From assembly GCF_000956535.1 (NCBI RefSeq), contig NZ_JYIY01000062.1:1-45444 (forward strand): 45,444 nucleotides of DNA. Direction: 5' to 3'. Shown piece by piece: positions 27,797-37,734 of the stretch. Origin of the DNA: Microbacterium ginsengisoli (GTDB lineage Bacteria > Actinomycetota > Actinomycetes > Actinomycetales > Microbacteriaceae). Both the position numbers and the translations under genes were made by a program. The notes beneath the pieces were generated by a model, which saw nothing but the letters and a program-made list of their open reading frames with translations, did not search any database and was not told the origin of the DNA. Within the stretch, counting starts at the first letter, position 1; each line of letters begins with the position of its first letter.

Positions 27797-30294
27797 CGGT
27801 CATCCGCGACTACGCCGCCACCCTCGCCCAGCCGGCCCTGCCGCTGGGCGGGAGCGGTTTCGCGCGCGTGCGGTACGACGAGGTGATCGCCCCCGACGGC
27901 ACGCTGCGCGAGGCGTGGAAGGCGATGGCAGAGAGCGTCGTCGCGCTCACGCCCGCGGAGCTTCAGCGGGCCGAGGCGGAGGTGCGGCAGTTCCTCGTCG
28001 ACGACGGAGTGACGTACGCCCCCGCGGGCGGTGACGCGCAGCCGTGGCAGCTCGACCCGGTCCCGCTCGTGCTCGCCCCCGACGAGTGGACGCGCATCGA
28101 GGCGGGCCTGGCGCAGCGCGCCGAGCTGTTCGATGCGATCCTCGCCGACCTCTACGGCCCGCAGACGCTGCTCGCCGACGGTTCGATCCCGGCGGCGGCG
28201 GTGTTCGGGCACGCGGGCTACGTGCGCTCCGCCGTGCGCGCGGGCACCGGCGAGACATCCCTGTTCCTGCTCGCCTCCGATCTCGGTCGCGACGCGTCCG
28301 GCGAGTGGTGCGTGCTCACCGACCGCACCCAGGCGCCGTCGGGCCTCGGCTATGCGCGGGAGAACCGGCGCGTCATCTCGCAGGTGCTGCCCGAGCTCTA
28401 CCAGGAGCACCGGCTGCACCGCATGGACCCCTACTTCGCGGCGCTGCGGCAGAGCCTGCTGAGCGCGGCCGAGGGGGTCGCCGACCCGCGGGTGGTGATC
28501 CTCACCCCGGGCGCCCTGTCGGAGACCGCGTACGACCAGGCCTACCTCGCCGGAGCCCTCGGCTTCCCGCTCGTGCAGGGCAGCGATCTGGTCGTCTGGG
28601 AGGGCTGGCTCTGGGTCAAGCCGTCGGGCTGGCCCGAGGTGCGCCCGACCGAGCGCGTCGACGTCATCCTGCGACGGGTGGATGCCGCGTGGTGCGACCC
28701 GCTCACGCAGCGCTCCGACTCGCGGCTGGGGGTCGCCGGTCTCGTCGAGGTCATCCGCCGCGGTCGCGTGCGGGTCGTGAACGGACTGGGCGCGAGCGTG
28801 CTCGAGAACCCGGCGCTGTCGCCCGTGCTGCCGGAGCTCTGTGAGCGTCTGCTCGGCGAGCAGCTGCGGCTGTCGACACCGGCGACCTGGTGGGGCGGCG
28901 ACGCGACTGGCCTCGAGGTGCTGCTCGCCCGCCTCGACGACGAGTCGTTCGCGGTGCGCACGATCGACGGCGCCGGCATGCCCGACGCGGATGCCTCGCC
29001 CGACGCGGTGCGTGCGCTGATCCGCGAGAACCCGTGGCGCTGGGCCGGGCACGAGGTGCTCACCCTGTCGCAGGCGCCGGTGTGCGGTGCTGATGGGCAG
29101 GCGCTGGCCGCCCCCGTGACGCTGCGCACCTTCACGCTGCGGCATGGCTCGACCTATCGCCCCCTCGTCGGGGGGCTGGCCAACGTCGCGCACGCGCAGC
29201 GTCCGGGCCGGGTCTCGAAGGACGTCTGGGTCATGAAGAGCACGCCGGGCGATCCCGACCAGGGTCTGCTCGAGCTCGAGCCGGTGTCGGTCTCCGGGGT
29301 CATCCCCGCGCTCGGACCCCGCGCGATCGAGGACATGTGGTGGATCGGCCGCTACGCCGAGCGGGCGGAGGACCTGCTGCGCCTCGTCGTGGCGGTGCAC
29401 ACGCACGCCGACCGGCTGCCGGCGGGCGACGCGGCCGCCGACGACGCCGTGCTGGTCGCGATGGCCGCGATCGAACGCCTCATCGGGCGACGGCCGGGCA
29501 CGGTGCACCAGGAGCTGCGGTCGGCGATCGTCGAGGCATCCCGACCCGGCACCGCGGCGCAGTCGCTCGCGCAGCTGCGCTTCGCGCTCGAGGCGGTGCG
29601 CGACCAGCTCTCGAACGACGTGTGGCGCAGCGTCGCGGCGAGCGACCGTGCGCTCGGCGAGCTGCGCGCCTCCGGCCAGCGTCAGATCGCCGACGGCGCG
29701 GGCCGCATGCTCACCGGCATCCTGTCGCTGCAGGCGGTGACGGCGAACATGATCCGCGACGACGGCTGGTTGGCGATCGAGGCGGGCCGCTGGATCGAGC
29801 GGTCGCTGCAGGTGTGCCTGCTGCTGCGGTCCACGGTCGTCGAGAAGCGCGAGCGGTTCGTCGAGCTGTCGGTGCTGGAGATGGTGCTCGCCTCGGCCGA
29901 GAGCGCCGTGACCCAGCGTCGCCGTTACCGCGGCAACGTGCGCGTGTACGGCGTGCTCGAGCTGCTGCTGCTCGACGCCCGCAACCCGCGCTCGGTGGCC
30001 TTCGCGCTGGGCGAGCTGCGCGCGCGCCTCACGGCGCTCCCCCGATCGACGGGTTCCACGCGCCCCGAGCGTCTGCTGGAGCAGCTCGAGCAGACACTGG
30101 CAGAGACGGATGCCGCAGCCCTCGCATCGACCTCGGACGGTCACCGTGACGGGCTCGAGCGCCTGCTGGACGACACGATCGCCCAGCTACGGCTGCTGGC
30201 CGAGGCGGTCGCCGACCTGCACTTCGCAAGCGGCCCGACCGCGCAGCCGATCACCGCGCTGTCGCTCACCGAGCTGCTGGCGGTGGCGTCGTGA
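27793..30294 (+). CDS. Circularly permuted ATP-grasp ligase fused to alpha-E domain
   Basis: 833 aa. Residues 1 to about 480 match the circularly permuted ATP-grasp family (DUF404/DUF407, COG2308): RRVISQVLPELYQEHRLHRMDPYF, VVILTPGALSETAYDQAYLAGALGFPLVQGSDLVV and VRVVNGLGASVLENPALSPVLPELCERLLGE. From about residue 510 the all-helical alpha-E domain (DUF403, COG2307) begins at ALGPRAIEDMWWIGRYAERAEDLLRLV. In many bacteria these are separate genes; here they are fused. Predicted function is ATP-driven amide-bond formation on an unknown peptide or carboxylate. The GTG start overlaps the DUF2126 stop (GTGA) and its own stop overlaps the following GTG the same way. Confidence 0.92.
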   Translation: MTVIRDYAATLAQPALPLGGSGFARVRYDEVIAPDGTLREAWKAMAESVVALTPAELQRAEAEVRQFLVDDGVTYAPAGGDAQPWQLDPVPLVLAPDEWTRIEAGLAQRAELFDAILADLYGPQTLLADGSIPAAAVFGHAGYVRSAVRAGTGETSLFLLASDLGRDASGEWCVLTDRTQAPSGLGYARENRRVISQVLPELYQEHRLHRMDPYFAALRQSLLSAAEGVADPRVVILTPGALSETAYDQAYLAGALGFPLVQGSDLVVWEGWLWVKPSGWPEVRPTERVDVILRRVDAAWCDPLTQRSDSRLGVAGLVEVIRRGRVRVVNGLGASVLENPALSPVLPELCERLLGEQLRLSTPATWWGGDATGLEVLLARLDDESFAVRTIDGAGMPDADASPDAVRALIRENPWRWAGHEVLTLSQAPVCGADGQALAAPVTLRTFTLRHGSTYRPLVGGLANVAHAQRPGRVSKDVWVMKSTPGDPDQGLLELEPVSVSGVIPALGPRAIEDMWWIGRYAERAEDLLRLVVAVHTHADRLPAGDAAADDAVLVAMAAIERLIGRRPGTVHQELRSAIVEASRPGTAAQSLAQLRFALEAVRDQLSNDVWRSVAASDRALGELRASGQRQIADGAGRMLTGILSLQAVTANMIRDDGWLAIEAGRWIERSLQVCLLLRSTVVEKRERFVELSVLEMVLASAESAVTQRRRYRGNVRVYGVLELLLLDARNPRSVAFALGELRARLTALPRSTGSTRPERLLEQLEQTLAETDAAALASTSDGHRDGLERLLDDTIAQLRLLAEAVADLHFASGPTAQPITALSLTELLAVAS

Positions 30295-31184
30295 AGTACC
30301 GCGTGAGGCACCGCACCGAGTACACGTACAGCTCGGAGGTCGAGAACAGCCTCGGACTCGCGCACCTCGCCCCGCGGGCGCTGCCGTGGCAGCGGGTGGG
30401 CGAGCACGAGCTGACGATCGACCCCGTGCCGGGCGATCGGCGCCTGGATGCGGACGTCTACGGCAACCACCTGACCTACTTCCACGTGACCGACCCGCAC
30501 GAGCGGCTGGTGGTCGAGGCGCGCACCGAGGTCGAGGTCGTCGACACGGCCTACGACGTCGACGCCCTCGCGCGCCCGTGGGAGTCGGCGCGCCCCCTGC
30601 ACGGCGCGATCGGCGCCGACGTGTGGACGGCGACCGAGTTCGCGATTCCGTCGCCGAAGGTCGCGATGCTGCCCGAGGTGCGCGACTACGCGACGGTCAG
30701 CTTCACCCCGGGCCGGCCGATCGGCGAGGCGGTCACCGACCTGATGCACCGCATCAAGGCCGACTTCGACTACGACAGCAAGGCGACGACGGTCACGAGC
30801 ACCGTTGCCGACGTCTTCGCCAAGCGGGCGGGCGTCTGCCAGGACTTCGCGCACCTCGCCCTCTCGTGCGTGCGCAGCCACGGCCTCGCCGGGCGCTACG
30901 TCAGCGGCTACCTGTCGACGACGCCTCCGCCCGGCAAGACCAGGGTGCTGGGTGCGGATGCCTCGCACGCGTGGCTCGCAGTCTGGGTGCCCGGCTCCGA
31001 CGCGTGGCTCGCGATCGACCCGACGAACGACCAGTGGGCGGGCGAGCGCTATGTCACCGTCGCGTGGGGTCGCGACTACGGCGACGTCACCCCGGTGAAG
31101 GGCATCATCTACACCGAGGCGAAGAAGTCGACCCTCAAGGTCGCGGTCGACGTCATCCCCGAGACCGAGTTCTCCCCGGCCTGA
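30291..31184 (+). CDS. Transglutaminase-like cysteine protease, second copy
   Basis: 297 aa. The N-domain RHRTEYTYSSEVENSLGLAHLAPRALPWQRV is followed by a core with an intact triad: Cys183 in AGVCQDFAHLAL, His226 in DASHAWLAVWV and Asp243 in AIDPTNDQW. No signal peptide or membrane segment, so cytoplasmic. Family members are thiol peptidases or amide-transferring enzymes. The GTG start overlaps the ATP-grasp/alpha-E stop. Third gene of the tightly coupled unit; having two transglutaminases beside two predicted ligases suggests cycles of adding and removing a peptide or amine. Confidence 0.92.
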   Translation: MKYRVRHRTEYTYSSEVENSLGLAHLAPRALPWQRVGEHELTIDPVPGDRRLDADVYGNHLTYFHVTDPHERLVVEARTEVEVVDTAYDVDALARPWESARPLHGAIGADVWTATEFAIPSPKVAMLPEVRDYATVSFTPGRPIGEAVTDLMHRIKADFDYDSKATTVTSTVADVFAKRAGVCQDFAHLALSCVRSHGLAGRYVSGYLSTTPPPGKTRVLGADASHAWLAVWVPGSDAWLAIDPTNDQWAGERYVTVAWGRDYGDVTPVKGIIYTEAKKSTLKVAVDVIPETEFSPA

Positions 31185-31246
31185 GCCCGCGGCGTCGCCA
31201 CCGCGCCGCCGCACCCACCGCCGCGCCGCCGCCCCGCACCCACGAA

Positions 31247-31289
31247 AAGGCACGCTGCGCGACCCACGGGGCGCCGCGCAACGTGCCTT
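31247..31289 (+). terminator. Long hairpin after the amidoligase operon
   Basis: Arms AAGGCACGCTGCGCG (31247-31261) and CGCGCAACGTGCCTT (31275-31289) pair over 15 positions with one mismatch. It lies 62 nt after the operon stop and is the likely terminator. The right arm is repeated downstream (31327-31341), so two alternative foldings are possible. Confidence 0.6.
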
Positions 31290-31367
31290 CCGGCGCGGAG
31301 AGCGGCGGCAGCCACGCGCGCCGCGCCGCGCAACGTGCCTTCCGGCGGGAGAGGGGCAGCAGCCACG
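31271..31367. repeat. Imperfect tandem repeat, two copies of about 46 bp
   Basis: The first 25 bp (31271-31295) are repeated exactly at 31323-31347, and similarity continues for about 20 more bases in each copy up to GCAGCCACG. The unit includes the right arm of the hairpin at 31247-31289. Located in the 263-bp gap between the second transglutaminase and the metallopeptidase; no ORF worth calling lies in this gap. The first 50 bases of the gap are C-rich low-complexity sequence. Confidence 0.7.
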
Positions 31368-31447
31368 GCACAGGGCGACGGACTGCCGCAGACGGGGGCC
31401 GGGCGCAAGCCCCGGGCCACGGCATCCGGATGTGACACCATCGTCGC

Positions 31448-32458
31448 GTGAAGGCCTTCGCCTGCCGCGTGTGCGGCTCCCGTCTGTTCTTCGAGAACTC
31501 TGTTTGCGTGACCTGCGGCACGGGCCTCGGCTTCTCCCGCGGCGAGGCCGACATCGTGCCCGTCGACGCGGCGGGCCGCTACGTCGACGCGGCGGGGCTC
31601 GTCTGGCACGTGTGCCGCAACCTCGCGCTCACCGGATGCACCTGGCTCGCCCCTCTCGAGGGCGGGCAGTGCGCGGCGTGCGATCTGACGCGCACGCGTC
31701 CGAACGATGCGGATGCCGCGGGCCTGGCCTACCTCGTGGACGCCGAGCGCGCGAAGCGCTACCTCGTGTTCGAGCTCGACCGCCTCGGGGTGCCGGTGGT
31801 GCCGAAGAGCGCGGACGCGATCGACGGGCTCTGCTTCGACCTGCTCTCGAGCGAGACGGCGCCGGTGGTCACGGGGCACGACGACGGGGTCGTCACGATC
31901 GACCTGGCCGAGGCCGACGACGCGCACCGCGAGAGCGTGCGCGCGCAGCTCGGCGAGACCTACCGCACGATGCTCGGGCACCTGCGGCACGAGGTCGGGC
32001 ACTACATCCAGTGGCGGTTCCTGCGGGACGACGACCTCGTCGCCCGCTCTCGCGAGCTGTTCGGCGATGAGCGCGCCGACTACGGCGAGGCCCTCGACCG
32101 TCACTACGCCGACGGTGCGCCTGCCGGGTGGGAGGCCTCGTTCATCTCCGCCTACGCGACCATGCACCCCTTCGAGGACTTCGCTGAGACGTGGGCGCAC
32201 TTCCTCCACATCTGCGACAGTGTCGAGACGGCCCGCGCCTACGCGCTCGCCGCGGTCGGCGACATCCGCTCGGCACCGCGGTTCAGCGAGGTCGTGAGGC
32301 TCATCTGGATGCCGCTGGCCACCGCACTGAACATGATGAACCGCGCGATGGGCAAGCACGACCTCTACCCGTTCGTCATCCCCGAGCCGGTGCTCGACAA
32401 GCTCGACCTGATCGCCCAGCTGCAGCACCGGGTCGCCGCCGGCGGCGTGGAAGACTGA
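31448..32458 (+). CDS. Putative zinc metallopeptidase (COG4307-like)
   Basis: 336 aa. The N-terminus has zinc-ribbon-like cysteines (CRVCG, CVTCGTG, CAACD). The core has the zincin motif HEVGHY, with His181, Glu182 and His185, and a downstream HPFEDFAETWAHFLHICD that likely supplies the third ligand. The protein is cytoplasmic by lack of a signal. This family co-occurs with circularly permuted ATP-grasp/alpha-E/transglutaminase operons in other genomes (recalled from comparative genomics), and here it follows them at 263 bp. It could cleave the modified product. GTG start with no visible ribosome site. The beta-lactamase-fold gene starts 4 nt after the stop. Confidence 0.88.
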   Translation: MKAFACRVCGSRLFFENSVCVTCGTGLGFSRGEADIVPVDAAGRYVDAAGLVWHVCRNLALTGCTWLAPLEGGQCAACDLTRTRPNDADAAGLAYLVDAERAKRYLVFELDRLGVPVVPKSADAIDGLCFDLLSSETAPVVTGHDDGVVTIDLAEADDAHRESVRAQLGETYRTMLGHLRHEVGHYIQWRFLRDDDLVARSRELFGDERADYGEALDRHYADGAPAGWEASFISAYATMHPFEDFAETWAHFLHICDSVETARAYALAAVGDIRSAPRFSEVVRLIWMPLATALNMMNRAMGKHDLYPFVIPEPVLDKLDLIAQLQHRVAAGGVED

Positions 32459-32462
32459 CCGG

Positions 32463-33644
32463 GTGAGCGACACCGCCGGAACCCCCGCAGCACCTCCCGG
32501 CGAGATCGACGGGTTCGCGGCGGCATCCTTCTCCGTCGTGCGGGACGCCTTCGCCCGCAACCTGGCCTCGGGCGAGGAGCTCGGCGGCTCGCTATGCGTC
32601 ATCGTCGACGACGAGGTGGTCGTCGACCTCTGGGGCGGCTGGTCCGACCCCGCCGGCACGGTGCCGTGGGGCGCCGACACGATCACGAACACCTGGTCGA
32701 ACTCGAAGACCGTCACCGCCCTCGCGGCGCTGCAGCTCGTCGAGCGCGGACGGCTCGACCTCGCCGCCCCGGTGGCGCACTACTGGCCCGAGTTCGCGGC
32801 GGCCGGCAAGGCGCACATCACGGTGCGGCAACTGCTCGACCACACGGCCGGTGTGCCCGCCTGGGAGCAGCCGGTGACGGTGTCGGACATCCTCGATCAG
32901 GATGCCGCGGCCGCCCGCCTCGCGGCCCAGGAACCCTGGTTCGCCCCGGGCACCTCGCAGTCCGGCTACGCACTCGTGTGCTTCGGCCACCTGATCGGCG
33001 AGGTCGTGCGGCGCATCGACGGGCGGCCTCTCGGCCGGTTCGTCGCGGAGGAGCTCGCCGACCCGCTCGGCGCGGACTTCTGGCTGGGGCTGCCGGAGAG
33101 CGAGGAGAACCGCGTGAGCCTCGTCGTGCCGCCGCCGCGCGTGCCGCGCGACCCGGCGTCACGGCCCGAGCCGGGGTCGATCGCGACCCGGGCCTACAGC
33201 GGTCCGATCCTCGGGGCGCGGGACAGCTGGACGCGGGAGTGGCGGGCCGCCGGCATCGGCGGGGCCGGCGGAACCGGCAACGCCCGCGCGCTCGCGCGCA
33301 TGAACCAGATGCTCGCGCAGGGCGGCCTCGTCGAGGGCACCCGCCTGCTGTCACCGGCGGTGGTCGACGCGGTGTTCGCGCACCCCACCGACAGCACCGA
33401 TCTGGTGCTGCGGCTGCCGTTGCGGTTCGGGCTCGGGTGGGCGCTGCCGCACCCGGTGTCGACACCGTGGCTGCCGGGCGATCACCGCATCGCCTTCTGG
33501 GGTGGATGGGGCGGCTCGCTCGTCATCTGCGACCTCGACCGGCGCATGACCTTCGCGTACGTCATGAACCGCATGGCGGCGAGCGTCATCGGCTCCGATC
33601 GCTCGATCGACTACGTCACCCGCGCCTACGCCGCACTCGCCTGA
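32463..33644 (+). CDS. Serine hydrolase, class C beta-lactamase fold (EstB/D-Ala-D-Ala-type)
   Basis: 393 aa. Catalytic S-x-x-K is SNSK (Ser79, Lys82) in TNTWSNSKTVTALAALQLVERG, and the second-motif Tyr is Tyr169 in SGYALVCFGHLIG. HTAGVPAWEQP and GWGGSLVICD near the end are family features. No signal peptide, so it is probably cytoplasmic and an esterase or amidase/peptidase rather than a true beta-lactamase. GTG start lies 4 nt after the metallopeptidase stop, so the two are co-transcribed. A role in the same peptide-modification pathway is possible but not shown. Confidence 0.9.
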   Translation: MSDTAGTPAAPPGEIDGFAAASFSVVRDAFARNLASGEELGGSLCVIVDDEVVVDLWGGWSDPAGTVPWGADTITNTWSNSKTVTALAALQLVERGRLDLAAPVAHYWPEFAAAGKAHITVRQLLDHTAGVPAWEQPVTVSDILDQDAAAARLAAQEPWFAPGTSQSGYALVCFGHLIGEVVRRIDGRPLGRFVAEELADPLGADFWLGLPESEENRVSLVVPPPRVPRDPASRPEPGSIATRAYSGPILGARDSWTREWRAAGIGGAGGTGNARALARMNQMLAQGGLVEGTRLLSPAVVDAVFAHPTDSTDLVLRLPLRFGLGWALPHPVSTPWLPGDHRIAFWGGWGGSLVICDLDRRMTFAYVMNRMAASVIGSDRSIDYVTRAYAALA

Positions 33645-33647
33645 GCA

Positions 33648-33667
33648 TCGCACCCCTGCGGGTGCGA
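33648..33667. terminator. Convergent terminator hairpin
   Basis: TCGCACCC (33648-33655) and GGGTGCGA (33660-33667) form a perfect 8-bp stem with loop CTGC, between the serine hydrolase and hspR ends. Bidirectional by position. Confidence 0.65.
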
Positions 33668-33670
33668 GGG

Positions 33671-34117
33671 TCAGTCCCGTTCGTCGTCGCGGTGGGGCAG
33701 CTCCCGGCGCGGGCGCCAGATCACGACGTCGGTCGCGCGGCGCACGCGCGTGCCCTGGCGGATCGTGACGACCGAGCCGGTGGAGCCGGCCGCGAAGACC
33801 CGGGCGCGCTTGTCGAGCTCGGCGCGCAGTGCCTGCTCGAGGTCGCGCACCCGCAGCGTGAGGTCGCGCACGCGGTTCTCGAGTGACACGATGCGCGCGA
33901 TCGCGGGCAGGCTCATGCCGTCGGCCGACAGGCGCGCGACCTCGCGCAGCTGCTCGACGTGACGCAGCGAGTAGCGCCGTGACCCGCCCTTGGTGCGGTC
34001 GGGCACGACGAGGCCGAGCCGGTCGTACTGGCGCAGCGTCTGAGGGTGCATGCCGCTCAGCTCGGCAGCAGTCGCGATCGCGAAGATCGGGGCATCCTCG
34101 TCGATCTGCTCGCTCAC
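33671..34117 (-). CDS. hspR: HspR heat-shock repressor (MerR family)
   Basis: 148 aa, normal for HspR. Residues about 10-85 are the MerR winged helix (FAIATAAELSGMHPQTLRQYDRLGLVVPDRTKGGSRRYSLRHVEQL), followed by a coiled coil (about 78-105, RIVSLENRVRDLTLRVRDLEQAL) for dimerisation. In actinobacteria HspR binds HAIR boxes with DnaK as co-repressor and controls dnaK and clpB. Two HAIR-like boxes before dnaK and one before clpB are in this window. The start (GTG) overlaps the dnaJ stop by 4 nt. Last gene of dnaK-grpE-dnaJ-hspR. Confidence 0.95.
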   Translation of the reverse strand: MSEQIDEDAPIFAIATAAELSGMHPQTLRQYDRLGLVVPDRTKGGSRRYSLRHVEQLREVARLSADGMSLPAIARIVSLENRVRDLTLRVRDLEQALRAELDKRARVFAAGSTGSVVTIRQGTRVRRATDVVIWRPRRELPHRDDERD

Positions 34118-35103
34118 GACCGGGCCTTCGCCACCAGGTCTGCGCGCGGGTTCTCCTTCGGCTCGAACTCGCGGAAGCGTTCGAGCGCCGCACGGGCGTC
34201 GTCATCCAGGTGCGCGGGAACCGCGATCTGCACCTCGGCGAGCAGGTCGCCGGTGCCCTTCGCGGTCGTGATGCCGCGGCCCTTGACGCGCAGCACGCGC
34301 CCCGACGGGGTGCCGGGCGCGACCCGCAGCTTCACGATCTCGCCACCGAGCGTCGGCACCTCGATCGTCGCGCCGAGCGCCGCCTCGGTGAACGTCACCG
34401 GCACCGAGAGGCGCAGGTTCAGCCCATCGCGAGTGAAGACCGGATGCGGCCGCACAGTGACCTGCACGACGATGTCACCCGCCTCGCCGCCGTCGGGCGA
34501 CGGGCGGCCGCGGCCGCGCAGCCGGATCTTCTGGCCGTCGGCGACGCCCGCGGGGATCTTCACCTTGAACGGCGCACCGTCCTCACCCTGCAGGGTGATG
34601 GTGTCGCCCGCCGCGGCGGTGACGAAGTCGAGCGTCGTGCGGGCCGTGACATCCGCCCCTCGGGTCGGACCGCCGAAACCGCGGAACCCGCCCGACGAAC
34701 GGCCGAACGACCCGGTGCCGAAGCCGCCGCCGGGCTGGTTGAAGACGCTGTAGAAGTCGTCGAACCCGCCCGCACCGCCCCGGGGGGCGCCGCGGCCCTG
34801 GCCGAACATCGAGAACACGTCCTCGAAGCCGCCGGCGCCGGCGCCGCCCGCGGTGAAGCGAGCACCCGACCCCATCGCGCGGATCTGGTCGTACTCGGCG
34901 CGCTGCTCCGGATCGCTCAGCACGGCGTACGCCTCGCTGACCTCCTTGAACTTGGCCTCCGCCTTCGCATCGCCCTGGTTCGAGTCGGGGTGGTACTGGC
35001 GCGCGAGCTTGCGGTACGTCTTCTTGAGATCGGCCTCCGACACGTCCTTCGAGACGCCGAGCACGGCGTAGAAGTCCTTGTCGAACCAGTCCTGGCTCGC
35101 CAC
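34114..35103 (-). CDS. dnaJ: DnaJ-type co-chaperone without zinc fingers
   Basis: 329 aa. J-domain at residues about 5-70 with the HPD tripeptide in RQYHPDSNQ, then a Gly/Phe-rich linker (GSGARFTAGGAGAGGFEDVFSMFGQ onward), then the DnaJ C-terminal substrate-binding barrels (VKIPAGVADGQKIRLRGRGRP). The four CxxCxGxG zinc repeats of classic DnaJ are entirely absent, making this a type II (CbpA-like) J protein of normal type II length. It stimulates DnaK ATPase in the cytoplasm. GTG start with TAGGAGG 5 nt upstream; 9 nt after grpE, overlaps hspR. Confidence 0.93.
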   Translation of the reverse strand: MASQDWFDKDFYAVLGVSKDVSEADLKKTYRKLARQYHPDSNQGDAKAEAKFKEVSEAYAVLSDPEQRAEYDQIRAMGSGARFTAGGAGAGGFEDVFSMFGQGRGAPRGGAGGFDDFYSVFNQPGGGFGTGSFGRSSGGFRGFGGPTRGADVTARTTLDFVTAAAGDTITLQGEDGAPFKVKIPAGVADGQKIRLRGRGRPSPDGGEAGDIVVQVTVRPHPVFTRDGLNLRLSVPVTFTEAALGATIEVPTLGGEIVKLRVAPGTPSGRVLRVKGRGITTAKGTGDLLAEVQIAVPAHLDDDARAALERFREFEPKENPRADLVAKARS

Positions 35104-35112
35104 CTGTGCCTC

Positions 35113-35700
35113 CTACTCCGCCGGAACGGCGACGACGACCTTGGCGGGTCGCAGCTCGATCGAGCCGAGGCGGTAACCCACCTCGACGACCTCGAGGACC
35201 GTCGTCTCGGTCGCGCCGGGGGTCGGCTGCTGGAAGATCGCCTCGTGCTGCTGCGGGTCGAACACCTCGCCCGCCGCGCCGTAGGTGACGAGGCCGATGC
35301 GCTCGGCGACGCCGCGCAGCTTCTCGGCGATCTGCGCGAAGGGGGTGCCCTCGGCGAGATCACCGTGCTTCTCGGCGCGGTCGAGGTCGTCGAGCACGGG
35401 CAACAAGCCCTTCGCGACCGAGCCCTTGGCGCGCTCGATCTCGATCTCGCGCTGCTCCTCGGTGCGCCGGCGGTAGTTGGCGTACTCCGCCTGCACGCGC
35501 TTGAGGTCGAGCAGCAGGTCGTGGTCTTCGGCGGATGCCTCGGCCACCGCGGCCTCATCGGACTGCACGGCGTTCAGGATGTCGTCGATCGTCAGCTCCG
35601 CCTCGTCCGGGACGGAGTCGGAGGCCTGCGCCTCCGACTCCACCCGGTCGGGCTGAACCTCGTCGTCGCCTTCCGGCCGGTCGACGTTGTTCTCAGTCAT
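35113..35700 (-). CDS. grpE: GrpE nucleotide-exchange factor
   Basis: 195 aa. An acidic, disordered N-terminus (residues 1 to about 60) leads into a long coiled coil (DLLLDLKRVQAEYANYRRRTEEQREIEIERAK) and the C-terminal beta-wing with VFDPQQHEAIFQQPTPGATETTVLEVVEVGYRLGSIELRPAKVVVA, which is the GrpE signature. It releases ADP from DnaK. ATG at 35700, 9 nt downstream of the dnaK stop. Confidence 0.96.
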   Translation of the reverse strand: MTENNVDRPEGDDEVQPDRVESEAQASDSVPDEAELTIDDILNAVQSDEAAVAEASAEDHDLLLDLKRVQAEYANYRRRTEEQREIEIERAKGSVAKGLLPVLDDLDRAEKHGDLAEGTPFAQIAEKLRGVAERIGLVTYGAAGEVFDPQQHEAIFQQPTPGATETTVLEVVEVGYRLGSIELRPAKVVVAVPAE

Positions 35701-35709
35701 GTGTCCGTC

Positions 35710-37696
<1,987 letters not shown>

Positions 37697-37701
37697 CCCA
37701 A

Positions 37702-37722
37702 CTTGATATGAGTTGGCTCAAG
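37702..37722. promoter_or_regulatory. HAIR-like box 2 upstream of dnaK
   Basis: Arms CTTGATA (37702-37708) and GCTCAAG (37716-37722), 7-nt spacer. The right arm matches well; the left arm departs at two positions. Its centre lies 53 bp (about five helical turns) from that of box 1, on the same face of the helix. It lies 13 nt from the 3' end of the GntR gene. Confidence 0.65.
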
Positions 37723-37734
37723 TTTGGGCGAGCG

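Noticed and set aside
31185..31447. CRISPR-like array from the repeated 25-mer
   Set aside because: Only two copies with imperfect extension and no cas genes; better seen as a duplicated terminator or repeat element.
32463..33644. Antibiotic-resistance beta-lactamase
   Set aside because: The SxxK fold is shared with esterases and peptidases, there is no signal peptide and the context is metabolic, so a resistance call is not supported.
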